A DNA stretch of 64,000 bases, from positions 1-64,000 of the forward strand of contig NZ_JBHKFI010000017.1 of assembly GCF_042263505.1 (NCBI RefSeq). The letters run 5' to 3'. A model generated the notes under the pieces. It saw only the letters and a program-made list of their open reading frames with translations. It was not told where the DNA came from and did not search any database. This document shows, piece after piece, positions 57,300-64,000 of the stretch (positions are counted from its first letter, which is position 1; every line of letters starts with the position of its first letter). The stretch is from Bacillus_BE sp042263505 (GTDB lineage Bacteria; Bacillota; Bacilli; Bacillales; Cytobacillaceae). The position numbers and the translations under genes are program-made.

Positions 57300-58343
57300 A
57301 TGATGTCATCTATGATTGATATTCAGAAAAAATTATTACCTGATCTGCTTACCGTTATGCAAAAACGCTATCACACCCTCCAATACATACATTTGATGCA
57401 GCCAGTGGGGAGAAGAAACCTATCAATAAGCCTAGGGATTACTGAAAGAGTTCTAAGAAGCGAGGTCAACTTTCTCAAAGATCAGAACCTCCTCTCAGTA
57501 ACAAATGTTGGTATGAGTTTAACACCCGAAGGAAATAATTTACTTGATAGCCTCGAGAGCGTTATGAGAGAACTAACCGGAATAACCGATCTGGAGAAGA
57601 AATTGCAGAATAAATTAGGCATCAAACAGGTCGTAGTGGTCACAGGCGATAGTGATGAATCTCCTTGGGTAAAGAAAGAACTCGGAAGAGCGTGTGCTTT
57701 AAGCATGAAAGTTTTACTTGAAGGGCATAATATCATCGCTGTTACTGGAGGGTCAACGATGGCTTCGGTAGCAGATATGCTAACTCCTGATTTAGAGGAT
57801 AAAGACATGCTGTTCGTACCAGCAAGAGGTGGAATTGGCGAAGACGTCCAGAATGAAGCGAACACGATTTGTGCAAAAATGGCGGAAAACACCAATTCAA
57901 AACACCGCGTTTTGTATGTCCCTGATCAAGTTAGCCAGGAAACGTACCAATCAATCATGAGAGAACCAAACATCAAAGAGGTATTAGGCTTGATTAAATC
58001 GGCGAGCATGGTTTTGCATGGTATTGGAGAAGCTAAGACAATGGCTGAACGTCGTAAAACAGATGCGAAAATTGTGGGAGAAATCATGAAAGCAGGAGCA
58101 GTTGGAGAATCATTTGGATATTACTTCAATCAAGAAGGAAAAATAATTCATAAGGTTCAAACCATTGGGCTGCAACTGAATGATTTAGAACATGTCCGCC
58201 ACATTATCACTGTGGCAGGTGGAGCATCTAAGGGTAAAGCGATTTGCTCATACATGAAACAGGCCCCAGCAAAAAACAAAACGGTCCTCATCACAGATGA
58301 AGGTGCCGCAAAACAGTTATTACAAGGGGATGCCCCCTTATAA
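57300..58343 (+). CDS. cggR: Central glycolytic genes regulator
   Basis: 347 residues of the SorC/DeoR-like family. N-terminal winged helix (about 30-70): GRRNLSISLGITERVLRSEV. The effector domain (about 90-347) has GDSDESPWVKKELGRA and AVTGGSTMASVADMLTP around the sugar-phosphate pocket, and ends TVLITDEGAAKQLL. It represses its own operon and is inactivated by fructose-1,6-bisphosphate. ATG 57300 (5 nt after AGGAGG) or 57303 (8 nt) are both plausible; 57273 would overlap the operator. Confidence 0.95.
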   Translation: MMSSMIDIQKKLLPDLLTVMQKRYHTLQYIHLMQPVGRRNLSISLGITERVLRSEVNFLKDQNLLSVTNVGMSLTPEGNNLLDSLESVMRELTGITDLEKKLQNKLGIKQVVVVTGDSDESPWVKKELGRACALSMKVLLEGHNIIAVTGGSTMASVADMLTPDLEDKDMLFVPARGGIGEDVQNEANTICAKMAENTNSKHRVLYVPDQVSQETYQSIMREPNIKEVLGLIKSASMVLHGIGEAKTMAERRKTDAKIVGEIMKAGAVGESFGYYFNQEGKIIHKVQTIGLQLNDLEHVRHIITVAGGASKGKAICSYMKQAPAKNKTVLITDEGAAKQLLQGDAPL

Positions 58344-58392
58344 TATTTTTTAAAAGAGAGAAAAGTTTTCAGAAGACTAGGAGGAAAAAATC

Positions 58393-59400
58393 ATGGCAGT
58401 TAAAGTTGGTATTAACGGATTTGGAAGAATTGGACGTATTGTATTTCGTGCAGCATTAAATAACCCTAATGTAGAGGTTGTAGCTGTAAACGACTTAACA
58501 GACGCTAAAATGTTAGCCCACCTTTTAAAATATGATTCAGTACACGGAACTTTAGATGCTGAAGTATCAGTAAATGGAAACAACCTTGTTGTAAATGGTC
58601 GTGAAATCATCGTTAAAGCAGAACGCGAACCAGCAAATCTTGGATGGGGCGAGCTTGGTGTTGAAGTGGTTGTTGAATCAACTGGACGTTTCACAAAACG
58701 CGCAGATGCAGCTAAACACTTAGAAGCAGGTGCTAAGAAAGTAGTTATCTCAGCTCCAGCAACTGATGAAGATATTACAATTGTTATGGGTGTTAACGAA
58801 GATAAATACGATGCAGCTAGCCATCATATTATTTCCAACGCATCTTGTACAACAAACTGCTTAGCTCCTTTTGCAAAAGTTTTACATGAAAAATTTGAAA
58901 TCAAACGCGGTATGATGACAACTATTCACTCATACACAAATGACCAACAAATTCTTGACTTACCACATAAAGATTTCCGTCGTGCACGTGCAGCTGCAGA
59001 ATCTATGATTCCTACAACAACTGGTGCAGCTAAAGCCGTTGCTCTAGTATTGCCTGAACTTAAAGGTAAATTAAACGGTATGGCAATGCGTGTTCCAACT
59101 CCAAACGTTTCTGTAGTAGACCTTGTTGCTGAACTTGGTAAAGAAGTAACTGCAGAAGAAATCAATGCAGCATTAAAAGAAGCAGCTGAAAATGAATTAA
59201 AAGGAATCCTTGTATACAGTGAACTTCCACTTGTATCTCGTGATTACAATGGTTCTACTCAATCTTCTACAATCGATGCATTATCTACAATGGTAATGGA
59301 AGGTAACATGGTTAAAGTACTTTCATGGTACGATAACGAAACTGGTTACTCTAACCGTGTAGTAGACTTAGTTGATTACATTGCTCAAAAAGGACTTTAA
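58393..59400 (+). CDS. gapA: Glyceraldehyde-3-phosphate dehydrogenase (glycolytic, NAD)
   Basis: 335 residues. NAD-binding GINGFGRIGRIVFRAALNN near the N-terminus; active-site Cys in SNASCTTNCLAP (about 150-161); the catalytic His is in MMTTIHSYTNDQ. The NAD-specific acidic residue after the second beta strand (VAVNDLTD) indicates the catabolic type rather than GapB. Codon use is markedly biased toward highly expressed codons. It follows cggR by 49 bp with AGGAGG. Confidence 0.97.
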   Translation: MAVKVGINGFGRIGRIVFRAALNNPNVEVVAVNDLTDAKMLAHLLKYDSVHGTLDAEVSVNGNNLVVNGREIIVKAEREPANLGWGELGVEVVVESTGRFTKRADAAKHLEAGAKKVVISAPATDEDITIVMGVNEDKYDAASHHIISNASCTTNCLAPFAKVLHEKFEIKRGMMTTIHSYTNDQQILDLPHKDFRRARAAAESMIPTTTGAAKAVALVLPELKGKLNGMAMRVPTPNVSVVDLVAELGKEVTAEEINAALKEAAENELKGILVYSELPLVSRDYNGSTQSSTIDALSTMVMEGNMVKVLSWYDNETGYSNRVVDLVDYIAQKGL

Positions 59401-59457
59401 TCTCTAAGTTCTTAAAAAATGATAAAGTTCATAATTCATTTATTTGGATGAAAAGTC

Positions 59458-59463
59458 TATAAT
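59458..59463 (+). promoter_or_regulatory. Possible internal promoter for pgk
   Basis: TATAAT preceded 17 bp upstream by TTCATT. An additional promoter before pgk would be consistent with B. subtilis. Confidence 0.3.
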
Positions 59464-59528
59464 AATTAAGGTGAAACTTAAACATTAAGATCATTTCTTC
59501 CAATAATGATGAGCTTATATTTTTTAAA

Positions 59529-59560
59529 AAAGGGGAGCGGGGAGGATTCCCCACTCCCCT
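59529..59560 (+). terminator. Partial terminator/processing hairpin between gapA and pgk
   Basis: AAGGGGAG-x-GGGGA pairs with TCCCC-x-CTCCCCTT. The tail TATCTTT is not a clean T tract, so partial read-through is likely. Confidence 0.65.
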
Positions 59561-59629
59561 TATCTTTGCAATTAAAGTGAACAACCTTGTTTTTTCACAT
59601 AAAATGGAGTCTTAGGAGGTCTTTTGGCA

Positions 59630-60814
59630 ATGAACAAAAAAAGCGTAAAAGATGTCGATTTAAAGGGCAAAACAGTATTTTGCCGCGTAGATTTTAACGT
59701 TCCTATGCAAGATGGGCAAGTAACGGATGATACACGTATTCGCGCAGCGATTCCAACTATTCAATACCTAATGGAACAAGGAGCAAAGGTTTTACTTGCT
59801 AGCCATTTAGGCCGTCCAAAAGGAAAAATTGTCGAAGAAATGCGCTTAACTCCTGTTGCAAAACGTTTATCTGAGCTTTTAGGTAAAGATGTGAAAAAAG
59901 CAGATGAAGCATACGGCGAAGCAGTAAAAGCAGAAATCGCTACCATGCAAGAAGGAGACGTACTTTTACTTGAAAACGTACGTTTCTATCCTGGAGAAGA
60001 AAAGAACGATTCAGAACTTGCTAAAGCATTTGCTGAATTAGCAGATCTTTATGTAAATGATGCATTTGGCGCTGCTCACCGTGCACATGCTTCAACAGAA
60101 GGCATTGCGCATCATCTTCCAGCTGTTTCTGGCTTCTTAATGGAAAAAGAGCTTGATGTATTAGGAAAAGCTTTATCCAATCCTGAAAGACCATTCACAG
60201 CCATTATTGGTGGGGCGAAAGTTAAAGACAAAATCGGTGTCATCGATAATCTTTTAGAAAAAGTAGACAATCTAATCATTGGCGGAGGATTGGCTTACAC
60301 ATTCGTAAAAGCTCAAGGCCATGAAATCGGACAATCTCTTTTAGAAGAAGATAAAATCGATCTTGCAAAATCTTTTATGCAAAAAGCAGAAGAAAAAGGC
60401 GTTAAATTCTATATGCCAGTAGATGCTGTTATCGCAAAAGAATTTGCCAAAGATGCTGAATCAAAAGTTGTCGCTATCGAAGAAATTCCTTCAGACTGGC
60501 AAGCTCTTGATATCGGACCGAAAACAGCTGAGCTTTACCGTGATGTCATCAAGAATTCAAAATTGGTTATCTGGAATGGACCAATGGGCGTATTTGAATT
60601 TGATAAATTTGCTGGTGGAACAAAAGCTGTGGCAGAAGCATTAGCTGAAGCAAGCAATACTTACTCTGTTATTGGTGGAGGAGACTCTGCTGCTGCGGTA
60701 GAAAAATTCAATTTAGCTGATAAAATGAGCCATATTTCAACTGGTGGAGGAGCTTCTCTTGAATTTATGGAAGGAAAAGCACTACCAGGTGTTGTAGCTT
60801 TGAACGATAAGTAA
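59630..60814 (+). CDS. pgk: Phosphoglycerate kinase
   Basis: 394 residues, as in B. subtilis. It has FCRVDFNVPMQDG (about 17-29, substrate Asp/Asn), ASHLGRPKG (about 58-66), AAHRAHASTEG (about 147-157) and the hinge/nucleotide motif VIGGGDSAAAVEKF (about 347-360). It makes ATP from 1,3-bisphosphoglycerate. The ATG at 59630 fits remembered homologues (MNKKxxKDxDxKGK) and has TAGGAGG 10 nt upstream; an in-frame TTG six bases earlier is too close. Confidence 0.97.
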   Translation: MNKKSVKDVDLKGKTVFCRVDFNVPMQDGQVTDDTRIRAAIPTIQYLMEQGAKVLLASHLGRPKGKIVEEMRLTPVAKRLSELLGKDVKKADEAYGEAVKAEIATMQEGDVLLLENVRFYPGEEKNDSELAKAFAELADLYVNDAFGAAHRAHASTEGIAHHLPAVSGFLMEKELDVLGKALSNPERPFTAIIGGAKVKDKIGVIDNLLEKVDNLIIGGGLAYTFVKAQGHEIGQSLLEEDKIDLAKSFMQKAEEKGVKFYMPVDAVIAKEFAKDAESKVVAIEEIPSDWQALDIGPKTAELYRDVIKNSKLVIWNGPMGVFEFDKFAGGTKAVAEALAEASNTYSVIGGGDSAAAVEKFNLADKMSHISTGGGASLEFMEGKALPGVVALNDK

Positions 60815-60980
60815 TAAAATTTGAATTGTTGATCAATTTAAATTTCGAAAAAGGTAGATTTTGCGTAATTGGGAAATATCCAATCGCTGCCGCTCTCATG
60901 TAGTATTTTTTACACCAAGATAAAGCAACCTGATAGAGAGAACAAAAATCTGCTTGTGTAATACAGAAAGGATGTGCCCC

Positions 60981-61742
60981 ATGCGTAAACCAATTATTGC
61001 AGGAAACTGGAAGATGAACAAAACCCTTCCAGAGGCAAAACAATTTCTAGAAGAAGTTATTGGGTCTGTACCAAGCAACGATCAAGTTGATTCTGTTGTC
61101 TGTGCTCCAGCTTTATTTCTAGAACGTTTAGTGGAAATGTCTAAAGGCACCGACGTCAAAATCGGAGCACAAAACATGCACTTTGAAGAAAATGGTGCTT
61201 TTACAGGCGAAATCAGCCCAAAAGCATTAGAAAACTTAGGGGTTCAATATGTAATTATTGGACACTCAGAACGCCGCGAAATGTTTAATGAAACAGATGA
61301 ATCTGTGAATAAAAAAGCGTTAGCAGCTTTCAGCCACCATTTAATTCCGATTATTTGTTGTGGAGAAACTTTAGAGCAACGTGAAAACGGCGAAACGATG
61401 CAATTAGTTGGCGATCAAGTGAAAAAAGCTCTTGCAGGTCTGTCTGACGACCAATTAAAACAAACGGTTATTGCTTATGAACCAATCTGGGCAATCGGAA
61501 CAGGCAAATCTTCTACATCTAAGGATGCAAATGAAGTTTGCTCACATATCCGTAAAGTGGTTGCTGAACAATTTTCACAAGCAGTGGCAGATCGCATTCG
61601 CATTCAATATGGCGGCAGCGTGAAGCCGGAAAATATTAAAGAATATATGGCAGAATCTGATATTGATGGTGCTTTAGTTGGCGGAGCTAGCTTAGAACCT
61701 CAATCCTTCTTGCAACTTTTGGAGGCTGGTAAATATGAGTAA
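60981..61742 (+). CDS. tpiA: Triosephosphate isomerase
   Basis: 253 residues, TIM barrel. It begins RKPIIAGNWKMNK (catalytic Asn/Lys). The catalytic His is in IIGHSERREMF and the Glu in IAYEPIWAIGTGKSS (about 165-179). The C-terminal phosphate-binding loop is IQYGGSVKPEN and GALVGGASL. The ATG at 60981 is chosen (AAGGATG upstream, homologues start MRKPIIAGNWK); nine extra codons in frame are not used. Its stop overlaps the gpmI start by 8 bp. Confidence 0.97.
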   Translation: MRKPIIAGNWKMNKTLPEAKQFLEEVIGSVPSNDQVDSVVCAPALFLERLVEMSKGTDVKIGAQNMHFEENGAFTGEISPKALENLGVQYVIIGHSERREMFNETDESVNKKALAAFSHHLIPIICCGETLEQRENGETMQLVGDQVKKALAGLSDDQLKQTVIAYEPIWAIGTGKSSTSKDANEVCSHIRKVVAEQFSQAVADRIRIQYGGSVKPENIKEYMAESDIDGALVGGASLEPQSFLQLLEAGKYE

Positions 61743-63270
61743 GGCACCTGTTGCATTAATCATTTTAGATGGATTTGGCTGCCGTAGTGAACATAAAGGA
61801 AATGCTGTCTACCATGCGAAAAAGCCAAACTTTGATCGCCTATGGGAACAGTACCCACATAATCATCTAGGGGCTAGCGGTGAATCAGTTGGTCTTCCTG
61901 ATGGACAAATGGGAAACTCTGAAGTAGGACATTTAAATATCGGTGCGGGACGTATCGTCTATCAAGCCCTAACAAGAGTGGATGTAGCGATTCGTGAAGG
62001 AGAGTTCCAAAAGAACGAAACCTTATTGAATGCTGTTCAACATGCCAAGAAAAATGGCACAGCTCTTCATTTATTTGGTCTATTATCTGATGGCGGTGTT
62101 CATAGTCATATTCGCCATTTGTTTGCTCTTCTTCGCTTAGCAGCAGACGAAGGCCTAGAAAAAGTTTATGTACATGGCTTCTTAGACGGACGTGATGTAG
62201 GTCCACAAACAGCTGGTCAATATATTCAAGAAACATTGGATAAAATGAAAGAGTATGGCGTTGGTGAATTCGCCACCATCTCTGGACGTTATTATTCCAT
62301 GGACCGCGATAAACGCTGGGAACGTGTAGAGAAATCTTATCGTGCCATGGTTTACGCAGAAGGCCCTTCTTACAGTGATCCATTACAATTAGTAGAGGAT
62401 TCTTATTCTAACGGAATCTATGACGAATTCGTAATTCCATCTGTGATCACAAAAGAAAACGGCGAACCGGTTGCGACGATTCAAGACAACGATGCGGTTA
62501 TTTTCTATAACTTCCGTCCTGACCGTGCGATCCAAATTTCTAATACTTTTACAAATAAGGATTTCCGCTCATTTGATCGTGGACCAAAGCATCCAAAAGA
62601 TTTATACTTTGTCTGCTTAACGCATTTCAGTGAAACGGTTGATGGCTATGTTGCCTTTAAACCAGTTGGTCTAGATAATACATTTGGTGAAGTATTATCA
62701 CAAAATGGTTTAAAACAACTTCGTATTGCGGAAACTGAAAAATATCCTCATGTAACCTTCTTCTTTAACGGAGGCCGTGAAGCTGAATTTCCTGGTGAAG
62801 AGAGAATCCTGATTGCTTCTCCTAAAGTGGCTACATATGATCTTCAACCAGAAATGAGTGCTTATGAGGTTACCGATGCATTGCTGAAGGAAATTGAAGC
62901 AGATAAATTTGACGCGATCATTCTGAACTATGCAAACCCTGATATGGTTGGACACTCAGGTATGCTTGAACCAACTGTAAAGGCGATCGAAACGGTTGAT
63001 GAATGCTTAGGCAAAGTCATCGATTTAATTACGAAAAAGGGTGGTACAGCGATTATCACTGCTGACCATGGGAATGCTGATGAGGTTATTACTTTAGAAG
63101 GTAATCCAATGACATCTCATACAACAAACCCAGTACCAGTGATTATCACGAAGGAAGGCGTCACTGTACGCGATGGAGGAATCCTAGCGGACATAGCTCC
63201 AACCTTGCTTGGCCTTCTTAATATTGAAAAGCCAGCAGAAATGACTGGAACATCATTGATTCAAAAATAA
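61735..63270 (+). CDS. gpmI: Phosphoglycerate mutase, 2,3-BPG-independent
   Basis: 511 residues, two-Mn enzyme of the alkaline-phosphatase superfamily. The phospho-Ser lies in GQMGNSEVGHLNIGAGR (about 58-74). LILDGFG at the N-terminus provides the first metal Asp, and TADHGNADEV (about 442-451) and HTTNPVPV the second site. GRYYSMDRDKRWERV (about 183-197) is the substrate segment. Mn- and pH-dependence of the family limits activity in spores. Confidence 0.97.
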   Translation: MSKAPVALIILDGFGCRSEHKGNAVYHAKKPNFDRLWEQYPHNHLGASGESVGLPDGQMGNSEVGHLNIGAGRIVYQALTRVDVAIREGEFQKNETLLNAVQHAKKNGTALHLFGLLSDGGVHSHIRHLFALLRLAADEGLEKVYVHGFLDGRDVGPQTAGQYIQETLDKMKEYGVGEFATISGRYYSMDRDKRWERVEKSYRAMVYAEGPSYSDPLQLVEDSYSNGIYDEFVIPSVITKENGEPVATIQDNDAVIFYNFRPDRAIQISNTFTNKDFRSFDRGPKHPKDLYFVCLTHFSETVDGYVAFKPVGLDNTFGEVLSQNGLKQLRIAETEKYPHVTFFFNGGREAEFPGEERILIASPKVATYDLQPEMSAYEVTDALLKEIEADKFDAIILNYANPDMVGHSGMLEPTVKAIETVDECLGKVIDLITKKGGTAIITADHGNADEVITLEGNPMTSHTTNPVPVIITKEGVTVRDGGILADIAPTLLGLLNIEKPAEMTGTSLIQK

Positions 63271-63310
63271 TTTTAAAAAATAAATTTGACCATTAAAGGA
63301 GAGAAATATA

Positions 63311-64000
63311 ATGCCTTATATTCAACATGTATACGCTCGTGAAGTTTTAGATTCTCGCGGAAATCCAACAGTAGAAGTAGAAGTTTTAACTGAATCAGGT
63401 GCATTTGGACGCGCTCTTGTTCCATCTGGTGCATCAACTGGTGAATACGAAGCAGTTGAACTTCGTGATGGTGACAAATCTCGTTACGGCGGTAAAGGTG
63501 TATTAAAAGCAGTTGATAATGTAAATAACATAATTGCTGAAGAAATCATCGGCATGGATGTTACAGATCAAATCGGTATCGACCGCACAATGATCACTTT
63601 AGACGGTACTGAAAACAAAGGTAAATTTGGTGCTAACGCAATCCTTGGTGTTTCTATGGCAGTAGCAATTGCAGCAGCTGACTATGTGGGACTTCCATTA
63701 TACCGTTACTTCGGAGGATTCAACGCAAAACAATTACCAACTCCAATGATGAACATCATCAATGGTGGATCTCATGCTGATAACAACGTTGACTTCCAAG
63801 AATTCATGATCCTACCTGTTGGAGCTCCAACATTCAAAGAAGCAATCCGTATGGGTGCTGAAGTATTCCATTCATTAAAATCTGTTCTTTCTAGCAAAGG
63901 CTTAAACACTGCTGTCGGTGACGAAGGTGGTTTCGCTCCAAACCTTGGTTCTAACCGAGAAGCTTTAGAAGTTATCATCGAAGCGATCAAAAAGGCTGGA
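63311..64000 (+). CDS. eno: Enolase (5' part, runs off the window)
   Basis: First 230 codons without a stop; about half of an expected ~430-residue enzyme. It begins PYIQHVYAREVLDSRGNPTV, followed by VPSGASTGEYEAVELRDGD. The catalytic Glu region ends near EFMILPVGAPTFKEAIRMG, and GDEGGFAPNL is present near the break. The start ATG at 63311 follows AAAGGAGAG, 40 bp after gpmI. It is the last gene of the operon. Confidence 0.97.
   Translation, partial: MPYIQHVYAREVLDSRGNPTVEVEVLTESGAFGRALVPSGASTGEYEAVELRDGDKSRYGGKGVLKAVDNVNNIIAEEIIGMDVTDQIGIDRTMITLDGTENKGKFGANAILGVSMAVAIAAADYVGLPLYRYFGGFNAKQLPTPMMNIINGGSHADNNVDFQEFMILPVGAPTFKEAIRMGAEVFHSLKSVLSSKGLNTAVGDEGGFAPNLGSNREALEVIIEAIKKAG

Noticed and set aside
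61874..62383. 169-residue antisense open frame
   Set aside because: Shadow of gpmI; no ribosome site or recognisable motifs.

Overview
The window is a low-GC Gram-positive chromosome segment, almost certainly from a Bacillaceae species close to Bacillus. The evidence is AGGAGG-type ribosome sites, frequent GTG/TTG starts, and several Bacillus gene orders: csbA-uvrBA, hprK-lgt-ppaX-yvoF, hisZGDBHAFI, yvcD-trxB-yvcI-rapZ-yvcK-whiA-crh, and cggR-gapA-pgk-tpiA-gpmI-eno. A nosDLYF cassette suggests a denitrifying or copper-handling relative such as Neobacillus, but that genus is only an inference.

Layout. 1-126 is the right end of an IS3-family element, cut by the window edge. 140-8557 holds a chemoreceptor, a VTT membrane protein, a small alarmone synthetase, and a TetR regulator with a 25-bp palindromic operator before a 1405-residue double ATPase/dehydratase-activase fusion. 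8738-12142 is nosD-nosL-nosY-nosF without nosZ. 12227-12938 is a tandem array of 52-bp units. 13216-15426 carries an AI-2E family permease and a Gfo/Idh/MocA oxidoreductase. 15513-19359 (minus strand) is the aa3 menaquinol oxidase operon qoxABCD. 19804-27207 holds a Ktr-type potassium channel subunit, csbA, a GNAT enzyme and the LexA-controlled uvrBA pair. 27562-29108 is a yvlB-yvlD pair behind a perfect sigma-W-type promoter. 29494-32652 is hprK-lgt-(yvoD relic)-ppaX-yvoF. 33266-39771 is the complete histidine operon.

39908-43586 (minus strand) is a regulatory cluster not expected next to his: a second CodY-type repressor, a receiver-only response regulator that apparently starts at ATT, and a PocR/GAF/LuxR regulator. 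43850-51097 is the yvcD-trxB-yvcI-rapZ-yvcK-whiA-crh region, interrupted twice by a ~330-bp hairpin-rich repeat. 51250-51480 is a second 52-bp-period array sharing the core of the first. clpP (CtsR box) and tRNA-Arg(CCG) follow. Then comes an AT-rich accessory pocket, an acyltransferase, rpoN (sigL), a glutaredoxin-like gene, and the CggR-controlled glycolytic operon, which runs off the window inside eno.

How it fits together. Carbon control (HprK and Crh, CggR and the lower glycolytic enzymes), respiration (Qox), stress and proteolysis (ClpP, SasA, CsbA, a sigma-W unit) and DNA repair are conventional. The less expected content is three separate interspersed repeat families placed mostly at gene ends, and the CodY-paralogue/receiver/LuxR cluster. 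All functional statements rest on reading motifs and on remembered family sequences; no searches were run.
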